Positions 44,410 through 54,640 of a DNA stretch of 58,627 nt are shown in pieces. The DNA lies in contig GG745378.1 in NCBI GenBank assembly GCA_000151295.1, positions 87,777-146,403 on the forward strand, written 5' to 3'. Under the pieces are notes generated by a model that was given only the letters and a program-made list of their open reading frames with translations, ran no database searches and had not been told where the DNA came from. This DNA comes from Allomyces macrogynus ATCC 38327 (taxonomy: Eukaryota; Blastocladiomycota; Blastocladiomycetes; Blastocladiales; Blastocladiaceae). Position numbers and translations under genes: made by a program. Every line of letters begins with the position of its first letter. Position 1 is the stretch's first letter.

Positions 44410-47314
44410 ATGCCGCTCGCCGCCGCAACCAAGAAACGCGCGGCGCCCGCCGCGCCGCCCGCATCCAACGCGCCCTCGGCTGCCGACGCGACCAAGAAGC
44501 GCCGCGTGACCAAGGAGGACAAACATGACGACAACGACGACGACGTTATGGAGCTCGACGCCGAGGAGGCCGCCGACGCCGACATGGCCGACGCCGATGA
44601 CGCGCGTGAGTCCTCGTCGGCCGTCATGGAGCTCACCTCCGAAGCCGACGCGCCCTCGCCCGCGCTCCTGCCGCCCGTGCCCAAGATCCCGCGCATCAAG
44701 AACCCGTTCCGACAATTGCACGCCGAGCGGCGCCGCGGGATCCAGGAATACGTGCTCACGCACCACCGCGGGTTCTCGGGCCTGATCAAGAGCTCGTACG
44801 TGTCGTCGTTGCCCGCACTGCCAGAGTTGCCTCCAGAGTCCTGACGGGTGATAGACTACCTGCAGCACTAAGGATTTCATGGTGCGCGAAGTCGCGACCG
44901 ACGGCACGCCCGTGACGCTCGCCGACGTGGCCCCGCCGAGTGACTTGCCGGGCGACGCGCCCGCCGCGGCGCCGGCGCAACAGCAGGAGCAGTCGCTCTT
45001 GCTCAAGGCCAAGCGCGTGGGCGAGTTCATGGCCAAGTTGCACGAGCTGCTTGCGAAGCAGGAGGGCGTGCTCGAGCGCGAGACGACGCTGCTCATGGGC
45101 GTCGAGACGCATCTGATGCACATGACGTCGCAGGAATGGATCGACGCAGCCAAGGAGAACGCCGACCACAAGCCCGCGCAATTCGTGACCGCGACCCAGT
45201 TCACGAGCAAGGATCTGCGCACGCAATTCCACCAGCTGTTCAAGACCTACTTCATCCCGATGCAGGCGTCGACGACGACCAAGGACAACCACATGCACGT
45301 GGCGATCGGCGACGTGCGCACGCGCCGCCCCGGCCAAGGGCGGGACTGGGCGTGGTCGCGCGGGAGCAACGAGCGCGATAACCGCCGTGGCGGGAAACAC
45401 GAGCAGGATAAGTTGTGGAAGGCGCGCGGTGGCGACTACGTGCAGTTTACGCTGTGGAAGGAGAACTACGACACGATGGCCGCGATTCAGCAATTGTCGT
45501 TCTGGACCAAGACGCCGTCCAAGGCCTACCAATACGCGGGCACCAAGGACCGTCGCGCCATCACGACGCAGAAGATCACGGCGTACCGGATCGACCCGGC
45601 CACGCTCGCGAAAGTGAACCGGCCCACTTCGAACATTCTCGTCGGCGATTTCGCGATCGTGTCGGAACCGACGAAGCTCGGCAACCTTCGCGGAAACCAG
45701 TTCACGATTGTTCTGCGCAAGGTGAAGCCGCTGCCCAAGGACCTCGAGGAGCGTGCGGGCGCCGACACCGACGACGTTGACGACGACGATTTGCCTGCGT
45801 ACGCCGAAACCGACGACGAGCCTGTCGACGTGCCGGCGTTGCGCGAGACGATTGACCGCGCCATGACGTCGCTGCGCACGCACGGGTTCATCAACTACTT
45901 TGGCATGCAGCGGTTCGGCACGGGTGCCGTCAGCAGCAACGAAATCGGCGTCGCGCTGCTCAACCGCGACTACGCGACGGCTGCCTCGTTGATCCTCGAC
46001 CCCCGGCCGCTCGAGAACGAGCAATACTCCAAGGCGCGGGCGCACTGGATGTCGACACACGACCCGCGAACGGCGATTGCGCTGTTCCCGAACAACGCCA
46101 TGGCCGAGCGCGCGCTCTTGAAGGCGTTCATGAACAATACACCCGACTGGGCCGCGGTCGATGCGGCCAAGGATAAGGGCGAGTCGTTGCCGTTCAAGTT
46201 GCAGGAACCGTTTGCGAATGCAATTCGGTCGATTCCAACGACGATGCGGTCCATGTACGTGCACGCCTACCAGTCGCTGATTTGGAACTGCGCCGCGTCG
46301 GAACGCGTGCGCACGTACGGGCTCGAGATTGCCGAGGGCGATTTGGTTCTTGCGCCAGGAGCCGCCGACCAGGCCGACGAGACGGTCGAGGACGAGGTCG
46401 AGACGGAAACCAAGTCGGGTAAGCCGCTCGCCAAGCTGCCGAAGGTCATGACCGTGACCAAGGAGAATATCGCGCAGTACTCGATCAAGGACGTGGTCTT
46501 GCCGCTGCCCGGCTTTTCGGTGGAACTTCCGCAGAACAAAATGGCCGAGTACTACCGCACGCGGCTCGCGCAAGACGGGTTCCATGACCTTGAGGTGTTC
46601 AAGAACAAGGACGACTGGAACTTGCGTTCACCCGGCGGTTACCGCCACTTGATTGTCGTGCCGGCTCGCGCCGACTACGAGCTGCTCGAGGATATCGAAG
46701 TGACGGCGCCCCTGACCGACGCGGAAAACGACAAGATACAGCTCAAGGCCGCGGGCAAGCTCGTCGACACGCGGCCGCCCCGCGAGCCGGCGGCGAGTGC
46801 CGAGCAGGGCGATGAGACGCCAGAAGGTGCTGAGACCAAGGACGAGCCCGCCCCGGGGCCCAAAGAGGAGGAGCCCGCTGCCAAGCTCGAGACCGAGCGG
46901 TGTATCGCGTTTAAGATCACGCTGCAGCTGCCGACGTCGTCGTACGCGACCATGGCTCTGCGCGAACTGACGCGCGTCGAGACGGCCTCGTCGGCACACG
47001 TCGACCTGTCGGACCGCGCCTACCGCGACGCTCGCCGTGAGCTTGTTAACCGCGGGTATTCGAGCACGCAAGTCGACCAGGCCCATGGGATCCTGCCGCC
47101 TCACGAGGAGGGCGACCGCAGTGCGGGCGATCGCGGTCAGGGGTTCCGTGATGGCCGCAGTGATTGCGGCGATCGTGGGGGCCGCGGTGGGTTCCGCGGT
47201 GGGCGTGGTGGACGCGGTGGACGCGGTGGAGGGTTCCGTGGCGGGCGCGGTGGGCGGGGTGGGCGCGGCGGAGGGTTCCGTGGTGGGCGTGGGCGTGGAC
47301 GAGGTGGCCAGTGA
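44410..47314 (+). CDS. PUS7: Pus7/TruD-family pseudouridine synthase with RGG tail
   Basis: Two exons, 44410-44799 and 44873-47314; 943 aa. An acidic, Lys-rich N-terminal region precedes the TruD fold. Across the intron it reads GFSGLIKSSYDFMVREV, the family K-x-x-x-DF-V-E motif. The catalytic motif is YAGTKDRRAITTQ, whose Asp is the TruD nucleophile. NYFGMQRFG and QSLIWN are further family signatures. Pus7 makes pseudouridine at U35 of tRNA-Tyr, U13 of several tRNAs, U2 snRNA and mRNAs. An insertion of ~60 residues (EQGDETPEGAETKDEP) lies before the final QLPTSSYATMALRELTR block. After that comes a C-terminal Arg/Gly tail of ~55 residues that I do not know from Pus7 of yeast or man. Confidence 0.92.
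47165..47312 (+). repeat. Coding minisatellite for GGRGG/GFRGGRG repeats
   Basis: Degenerate GGTGGACGCGGTGG / GAGGGTTCCGTGG units, about three higher-order copies of ~54 bp, all in frame and encoding the RGG tail of PUS7. Confidence 0.75.
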
Positions 47315-47449
47315 TGTTCTTCGATCGCAACCAAATTTGATTCCTCTTTCTTTGGGTTCGGGTCGTTCTTTCCCGTTGAGAAGTGTCAAACGCGAACCCG
47401 CTGTCGGCACGCACCTATATTCAATACACTTCAACACAGCAAACATTTT

Positions 47450-48956
47450 TCACTCGAGAGCCGGATTGAGCCGCTTGGACCTCCTGCGCGGCAGACCCTC
47501 TTCACCAATGCCCTCCTTGCCCTTTGCGCTGGTAGTTTTCTTCTTCGACTTGGTCTCGCGCTTTGGTGCCGCGCGAGCCCTGGGCCTTGGCGGCAGTGAC
47601 GCCTTGACCCGTTTCGCTGCCGCCGTCGCTGTTGCACCGCGTCTCAGCCGCGCGATACGACCATCTCTGTCGTCGTGCGACGACAAACTGCTCAGCGATG
47701 AGTCTGACCCCGCACCGTCCTCGTCCACTTCCTCATCATCGTCCACGGCATTGCGCCGCTTCCTCTTCGCTCCCGCCGTGCTGTCCCCGCCTTTGGCCAG
47801 GCGCACCGCCGCCACTTCCGCGTCCTTAGGTACCGGCTGCACGGCTGGCACGTACGCGCTCGTCCGCCCACCGACCGTGACAAACTTGATCGCCTTCCCA
47901 TCGACCGTTTTCACAGCCGTGCCACCCTTACCCCACCTGCGGTGGAACAGCCAGTGATTCGGGAACTCGGTCGCGTTGGCATTAGCCTCGATCGCAATCT
48001 GGTTGACGGCCACGATTTGCGCGTGAATCGCGTCGAGGTCGGTGCGGGTCAGCGTATGGCACCGCCGCGCCGGGTGGATCTTGCTCAGGTACAGAACCTC
48101 GTCGGCGATCCAGTTGCCGATACCCGCGGAGAAGGCCTGATCGAGGAGGAGCGCCTTGATTGGGCATTTGCGCGTGGAGACGGCGGCGGCTATGGGGTGG
48201 GGTGTGGTCAGCACACCGTTCTCGAATTAAATCGACTTGAAAGTCGCACGTACCAAACTCGTCGGTCGACGGCATGCAGTGCACCGGATCGAACCCAAGA
48301 TCCTTGAGCGGGCTCATTTTCTTGACATCCTCCTCTGACTTGGCCTCGAGAATCCAAATTTTGCCGAGCCGCCGCGGGTCACAAAACGCGACCTCAGCCC
48401 CATTAGCGAACGTGAGCGTAAACTTGCACCACCGCGGTGGCCACACTTCGCCACCGTCCGGATCCAGGTCGTACTTGAGCGACTTCATGCGGTAGTCGGC
48501 GACGCGCGTGTTGCCGTGCACGCGGATGTTGCCGGTCATGCCTGGATGGGGGTGGTGGAGTCAGCTGCGGGTCGCGATCATGGAGTAGGGCGTGGTGGGA
48601 GCGTACCGAGGTGGAGAAACAAGTAATAATCGGCCTCGGTCGCGTCGCCAGTGCCGGCGTCGGCGTGGGCTTCCTCTGAGGTGGGCGCGGCGCGCATTGG
48701 GCAATACATCCATTTCCCGTACCGCTTGCTCTCGATCAGTGTCGCGCCGCGCAGTCGGGTCGCAAATTCCGTGTGCGGGATATTGTAGACGATCGTGTCC
48801 TCAAACTACCGAACGATCGGCGCGTCAGATTTCGTTTCGGGCAAACGACGAATTCGAGGGGTGGGTCCTCACCGATGAAATGTCGACAATTTGCTGGCCA
48901 TCGGCCACAGCGCCCAACCGCGACCGCGTCTTTTCAACTTCGGGCAGCTCGGGCAT
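47450..48956 (-). CDS. FPG: Formamidopyrimidine-DNA glycosylase (plant/fungal FPG type)
   Basis: Four exons on the minus strand: 48956-48873, 48805-48607, 48541-48254, 48189-47450; 436 aa. Starts MPELPEVE, with the catalytic Pro2 and Glu3 of the Fpg/Nei family. LHLGMTGNIRVHG, CDPRRLGKIW, KALLLDQAFSAGIGNWIADE and HP (the helix-two-turn-helix) follow. In place of the bacterial zinc finger is IKFVTVGGRTSAYVPAVQ, the zincless finger of plant and fungal FPG. It excises oxidised purines and ring-opened formamidopyrimidines, then cleaves the abasic site. A Lys/Arg/Ser-rich tail of ~120 residues (KRKRR, KSKKK, RRRSKRLNP) suggests nuclear targeting. Converges on PUS7 with 135 bp between the stops. Confidence 0.93.
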
Positions 48957-49241
48957 GGTGGAGAACTGAGCGTGAGTCGGGTGCGTGCGGTGCTGCCTTG
49001 ATTTCTTGCTGGGTGCCGTGGGGAGGAAGCGAGACTTGCGCGAGGTCGGTCGATGGCATTCTCCGGCGGGCAGGTGATCGTGTCGTGCGAGCATCGCCTG
49101 CGGTGGAAATGCGGTAGACTTGCGGTAGACTTGCGGTAGAGACGCACGTGCATCAAGCCGTGCCACAAGTTGATCACTGTGATCACAACTCCGATGCTCG
49201 CTTTCCACCATTCTTGCATTTCTTGCAGCTCGTCAAGGACC

Positions 49242-50885
49242 ATGTCCAAGTGTCCAGCACTCTCGGCAAGGCGAATGATGCTTGCTGCTCCAATTTGCGG
49301 CGTTAGGACAAGTCTGGCGACAAGTTCAGCAACGATTCGTCAATTCTCGACAACCGCGCTCGTAGCTGCCAAGAAGAAGGCTGCTGGTGGTGGTAGCAAG
49401 CGCAATTCCGGCAAGGATGAACCCAAGCTCCTACTCGGCCGCCCGTCTAACAACTTGAAGATTGGCGTCGTGGGGCTGCCCAACGTTGGTGCGCGGCGCA
49501 CTGCGACAACGACCCGCACACACTCCCGTGCACGCGCGCTGACCGCGGCACCGGTCAATTGCCGTAGGCAAGTCGACGGCGTTCAACTGCATTACGAGCA
49601 GTAATGTGCTTGCCGCCAACTACCCATTTGCGACCATCGACCCGACCGAGGGCCGTGTCGCCGTCCCGGACCCGCGATTCGATTTCCTGTGCGACTTGTA
49701 CCAGCCTAAGTCAAAAGCACCGGCATACTTGACGTGCATCGATATTGCTGGACTCGTGCGCGGCGCGGCGAGCGGTGCTGGGCTTGGTATGCTCCATTTT
49801 CTTCGCTCATCCATCCTGGCGCAACCGGTTGGACTCACCAACCAACCAACCACAGGCAACGCCTTCCTCGCAAACATCAGCGCCGTCGACGGTCTCTTCC
49901 ACCTGACGCGTTGCTTTGTCGATGACGATATTGTGCACGTCGAGAACAACAAGGTCGACCCGATCCGGGACCTCGGCATCATCCACGACGAACTGCGGCT
50001 CAAGGACGCCGAGAACTTGACGCGCCGCAAGGCTGACCTGGAAAAGGTCATGTCGCGCGCGGGCCAGACGCCCGAGATCAAGGCGAAAAAGGACGAGCTC
50101 GAGGTGGTCAAGAAAGTCTACGACTGGGTGGCGGAGCAGGAAAAGGACGTGCGCGTCGGGCAGTGGGAGAATTCCGAGATCGAAGTGATCAATACGCTGC
50201 AGCTGCTCACGGCCAAGCCAGTGATATACTTGGCTAACGTGAGTGAAGACGAGTACCTTGAGGGAAATAACCGGTTCTTGCGCGACGTGCAGGCGTGGGT
50301 CGGCGAGAATTACGGTACGTGATTACCTTTTCTTTGCGTGACGCGGATCGAACTCTGCTCACCAGGTTGGTTTGGTATTTGTAGCGGGCGACACGGTGAT
50401 CCCCTTCTCCGCCGGGTTCGAGGAAAAACTCTCGGAGCTCAGCAGCGACGAGCGTGCCGAGTACCTCTCATTGCTCGGCGACGGCGCCAAGTCGGCGCTG
50501 CCCGAAATCATCGTGTCGGGTTACCGCAACCTCAACCTGATCAACTTCTTCACGGCCGGCCCCGGCGAAGGTCCGCCGCACCTCGATCTTTCAATTCGCA
50601 CCCGCAATCGCACGACTGATCTCCTCCACCTCTTATCCAGTGCGCGCATGGACAATCCGGCAGGGTACCAAGGCGCCGCAAGCAGCCGGCGTGATCCACA
50701 CCGACTTTGAGCGTGGATTCATCACGGCCGAAATTATGAAGTTGGCCGACTTGCAGGCGCTCAAGTCCGAGGCCGCAGTCAAGGCCGCAGGCAAGTACGC
50801 GCAGCGCGGCCGCGATCACATCATGGAGGATGGCGACGTGGCTTACTTCAAGTTCAATGTGACGCGCTCGGGCGGTAAAAAGTAG
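49242..50885 (+). CDS. YchF/OLA1-type Obg-like ATPase, probably mitochondrial
   Basis: Five exons: 49242-49488, 49568-49786, 49856-50314, 50385-50570, 50641-50885; 451 aa with this start. Alternative ATGs lie at 49194 and 49275. Walker A GLPNVGKST is split by intron 1. Then come NYPFATIDP (switch I), [20 protein letters not shown] (switch II/G3 with the GLGN of YchF), and [14 protein letters not shown], where the G4 motif is NxxE instead of NKxD, so ATP is favoured over GTP. A TGS-like C-terminus reads [22 protein letters not shown]. The N-terminus [15 protein letters not shown] looks like a mitochondrial presequence. YchF/OLA1 proteins bind ribosomes and act in stress responses. Confidence 0.92.
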
Positions 50886-51461
50886 ACGCGCCTTTGATGA
50901 ATAGAAATCTGGACCCTCTTGGTACTCAGCCGGTCTCTCAGGACACGAGCCAGCCAAACAAGATCCGTCCATACCGTGCACAGTGTTCCTAACAGCAGCG
51001 AGCACGGAAAGCGACCGCCGACGGCCGTGAGCATGCTAGTGCAACATTTACACACATTAGTTGTCCGATGTTTCGTGCGCCTGTCGTGGCCCGTAGTGGC
51101 CCAGCCAGCTGCCCGAAGCTCCTCGATGCTTTGGCCAGGCATACCTGAAATAAAAGGCGGCGCATGCACATGCTGAAAGCGCGCCACCAGACGCGCGAGA
51201 ACAAGGGAATCATTCGAGAACGTTTCGCTACCCAAGGCAAGGCGCATGAGATCTGACAGCCAGCTGTTGCTCCTCGGATTCCCTGGAACGCCGACGCGCG
51301 CCGCCCGTACGATTTTTATTTAGTTTGAGCACACTCCTGTCCTGCTCCGTTCACATCGACACGACGCGCGAACCAGTCCTCCATCCAACACCATTGAACG
51401 AGCACTGCATACGTTCTGACGACCCGCCGATACTTCCAAGCCAACCCAACGCTTGTCAACA
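50886..51461. other. Intergenic, no gene seen
   Basis: Between OLA1-like and the LEA2-like gene. Short frames on both strands have no recognisable motif. Confidence 0.45.
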
Positions 51462-52382
51462 ATGCCCTCCACTGTCACCGACGTCGAACAGTCTGCGATG
51501 GTCGCCGGCAAGGCCACCGCTGACGCGAGCACCGCACACCAAGAGCAACGCCGCACGAACCGGTTCCTCCCCGCATCCCGACCCAAGCGATACCTGTGCG
51601 TCGGCACGGTCCTCGTCGCGGTCGGCTGTCTCGTCACGTTCATGACGCTTTGGTTCAAGGCCGAGCCTCTAATGTTTTCGCCCACCCTCAAGCGGCTTGA
51701 TTACATGTGGCCGCGCAATCATGGGCCTGCCGACTGGTGGACGAGTCGCGGCACGATCGTCGAGGCGGCGCACCCGTGGGGGATCCAGCTCATCGTGAAG
51801 AATTACAACATCTTTGAGATAGCTGTCCAGGACCTGGACGTGTCAGCCGAGTTTGCTGCGACCAAGACCAGCGAAAACACATTTTTCGCGCGGGCCGAGC
51901 ACATGCCGCGGTTCAACGTGCCGTCCGACGGCGGGTGGCAATTTAATTTGGAAGCCTCTGGCGCGTTGAAGTGGGACGTGCGCGACCGCGCGCAGGCCAG
52001 GGCGCTCGCAGCGATCTTGGTCCTGTGCAACGTTCCCGTCACCGACTTGCCGCCCGTACTGCTCAATGCCACATCGGCGGCCGACCTGCCCGCCGACCCG
52101 GCCGCGCGTGACGCCGGTGCCCTGACGTGGACGTTTGCTGCGCGTCAAGTGCGCGGTCTGCTCGGGCTGGGCATGACGCCGGCGCCTGGCACGCTGACAG
52201 GCGACTGGCCGAGTCCTGGAAGCCATGTTTGGTTTAGTCCCCAAATTTTGGAGGGTGCTGGCGAGCGTGTTGCGGACATGCTGTGCCCCGAGACGCGGAG
52301 CACTTCAAATGTGTTGGACCACATCAAGCATCTCGTCAACGTGACCAATATCGCGGGCCGAGAGGTGGCCAAGTCGGGATAG
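51462..52382 (+). CDS. Single-pass membrane protein with LEA2-like domain
   Basis: Intronless, 306 aa. A cytosolic N-terminus (~42 residues, basic near the membrane: RPKRY) is followed by a transmembrane helix (YLCVGTVLVAVGCLVTFMTL) and a lumenal/extracellular beta-rich domain. The segment GIQLIVKNYNIFEIAVQDLD with VSAEF resembles the LEA_2 pattern (V-x-N-x-N-x-F-x-V-x-L-x-L-x-V), seen in plant NDR1/HIN1-like and fungal membrane-anchored proteins. Function unknown. Two Asn-x-Ser/Thr sites (NAT, NVT) lie in the distal domain. A decayed copy follows at 53150. Confidence 0.75.
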   Translation: MPSTVTDVEQSAMVAGKATADASTAHQEQRRTNRFLPASRPKRYLCVGTVLVAVGCLVTFMTLWFKAEPLMFSPTLKRLDYMWPRNHGPADWWTSRGTIVEAAHPWGIQLIVKNYNIFEIAVQDLDVSAEFAATKTSENTFFARAEHMPRFNVPSDGGWQFNLEASGALKWDVRDRAQARALAAILVLCNVPVTDLPPVLLNATSAADLPADPAARDAGALTWTFAARQVRGLLGLGMTPAPGTLTGDWPSPGSHVWFSPQILEGAGERVADMLCPETRSTSNVLDHIKHLVNVTNIAGREVAKSG

Positions 52383-53149
52383 TGCTGTCGAACGAGTATG
52401 AAGATATGTGAATGATGAAATACATGAGCGTCTGCAACCGAAAGACGGTCTCTCTCCATTTTTTTTTGCGAGGGGCGAGCCAAAAGATGGACAAAAGCGA
52501 GCGCACGCATGCGCGCTCCTGCTCGGCTCACACCTTTCGGACAGTGAGCCGATCCTGGTCCTGAAACGGACGTGATATTTCAGCGACCTGCTGCTTGAAC
52601 GAACAGGGGCGAGCACGTGCATGCTCGATAATCAGAGCGGTCACTTTTCCAAAGCCAGGTGTGGCGACGTTGCTTCGACTGAAACCGTGCATCCAAACCA
52701 GCGCTCGACCTGCTCAGCCGAGGGCGTGGGGCGCACATAAATACGTTATGGTTCGAGAAAAAGGCCAGCACTGGTTCATCCTCTGCATCCGATGCTGTGC
52801 TGCACGATGCATATGCAGGATGATGCGCGGGCATGGACAATAATCAAACACGCGTGTCGCGGGAGCACGCTTTCGGTTCCCATCGCCTGCCGCGCACTCC
52901 GCGCGTCTGCAACCATGGTTCGGTGTCATCCGTGCCGCCAAAACGCGTCCAAGAGTGCTGCTTCTCTCCGCCAGTCTGCGCCGTCTCAAATGCGCGCATA
53001 AAAGCCTACGGTCAGCCCAAGCAGCAATACTCCACCGTCTTTGAACTGATCCCGCCATTGATCATCCAACTGGCTGCGCTCGCTTCAACACAGCCATACC
53101 GTCACGCCTGAGCCGACACGACGAGCTGACCCATCACCACCATCCCATC
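52383..53149. other. Intergenic between the LEA2-like gene and its decayed copy
   Basis: No gene seen; holds the promoter of the downstream copy. Confidence 0.45.
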
Positions 53150-54056
53150 ATGTCTGCCGCTCCTGAATCGAGCAGCAGCGTACCGCTCTTGCAACCGACA
53201 AGCCCGCCGTTTTCAGTGGCAATAACATGCCGCACCTCACTGATACATAAGAGCTTGGCCGACCGATACTTGCCCACCAACCGCGTCGTGCAGTATCTGT
53301 GCCTAGGGACAGTGCTCGCCGTAATCATCTTCCTCATCGCGTTTCTGGTGCTCTGGTTGACGGCCAAGCCGCTCAATTTTGTCTTGAAGATTGAGCCACC
53401 CACCACCTGGCGGTCGGATGAGCGCCAGATTCAGTGGTCGAGCAATGGAATGATCGTGCGAGATGACTTAATGCGGGTCCTCAATTCGTGGGATTGTAAG
53501 CTGTGGGCCGAGAACAAGAATTCGTTCAATGTCCACATCGAGGATCTGACTGTGACGGCCAAGTTCACGGCGATACCGGCCACGATGTGCAGTTTGGCAT
53601 GACCAAGATTACGAACATCCCCCATTGCTCACCGTACCCGCCAAGCGAGTCAGCTGGGATCTGGCTGATCACGACCAAGCAATGGCGCTTGCGTCTTTGC
53701 TGGTCCTGTGTGGTGTGAACGCGACCAGTCTTCCCACTCTGCTCAACAACTTGGCCGAGCTACTTGCCAATGTTACGGCGCCCGAAGCCGGTTTCGTACA
53801 GTGGAACTTGGAAGCTCACCTAGTGACCAGTCTGTTTGGGCTTGACATGACGCCTCCGCCATGACGGATTGTATACTGGCCTGATGTGCGGAACAACAAG
53901 GCTGTGTGGGCTGGAGGACAGTCGCACTGGGTGCCCAACTCGATTATGGCGGTCGTGTGTCCCGAACACGCGCCGTACGATTATGTGCCGTCGCCTATTT
54001 TCCAGCTCGTGAATCTAACCTGGACCGTGTGTGAGGAGACGGGCAAGTGTCACTAG
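53150..54056 (+). pseudogene. Decayed tandem copy of the LEA2-like membrane protein
   Basis: The frame from the ATG at 53150 gives a TM helix (YLCLGTVLAVIIFLIAFLVL) that parallels the upstream gene, then NSFNVHIEDLTVTAKF, aligned with NYNIFEIAVQDLDVSAEF. It then stops at 53600-53602. Similarity continues in a second frame (VQFGMTKITNIP), then a third (VSWDLADHDQAMALASLLVL, matching DVRDRAQARALAAILVL), and after an in-frame TGA at 53862-53864 to a last stop at 54054-54056. At least two indels and one nonsense codon. The upstream copy has no intron, so splicing is an unlikely explanation. Confidence 0.75.
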
Positions 54057-54359
54057 CACATGTGCTGGAAAGTTGCTGCAGTGCGAGCGCGCCCCAGCCA
54101 AGTATGAGAAAGATGGACAATTAATGAATGGAGAAGGTGCCCAGCATGCTTTTCAATACGTTTGTCATTTATTTTTTGATTGATTGATTGGTTTCCTGAT
54201 GTAACAGCGTTTCGCGACAGATTGACTGTGCCACTTCAAGCTGCCAGGAAGTTGTTCAGCCCACGCCACCTCTTTTGACGCGCTCCCTCTCTCTCTCACT
54301 CATGTGCCACTCGCAATGAGAGCTAACGCATTCCTGACTGCTTGCCGGCGTACAGGCTG
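54057..54359. other. Intergenic, AT-richer stretch
   Basis: Contains a TGATTGATTGATTGG tract (about 54178-54192) and a CTCTCTCTCT tract (about 54286-54298). No gene seen. Confidence 0.45.
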
Positions 54360-54640
54360 CGGTGTTCGTGGCGTTCTCTTGCCATCCGGGCAGAGACCAG
54401 ATTTTCATGGGCACGCTCTCGACCGATTCCTTGGTCAGGCCCTGCTGGTGCGCGGCCACGGCCAGGGCAATCTCGGTCGTATCGCCCGTGCCCAAGTACA
54501 TGTTGTTCGTTTTGTCGAGCATGATCGAGCACGTGTGGCACAGATCCATGACGCGCAGCACAGGTGCGAGCGTGGTGCGCGACAGTCCCTAGTTGATCTC
54601 GTCTGCCACATGGAACGCGCCCGTGATCGTGGTTTCCGCG
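54360..54640 (-). pseudogene. P-type ATPase fragment
   Basis: Minus-strand frame reads TTITGAFHVADEIN, an in-frame TAG, then GLSRTTLAPVLRVMDLCHTC and GTGDTTEIALAVAAHQQGLT. The last phrase resembles the nucleotide-binding domain motif GDPTEIALxVxAxxxG of fungal ENA/PMR1-type P-type ATPases (the usual Pro is Thr). No phosphorylation loop (DKTGTLT) or membrane domain is present nearby. A relic by length and by the stop codon. Confidence 0.45.

Noticed and set aside
44786..46585. 599-codon minus-strand open frame under PUS7
   Set aside because: Arg/Val/His-rich shadow of the PUS7 coding strand in GC-rich DNA; no domain and the sense frame is clearly Pus7.
53150..54056. Intron-containing functional gene instead of a pseudogene
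   Set aside because: No GT-AG pairs restore all frames, the paralogue is intronless, and an in-frame TGA remains at 53862-53864.
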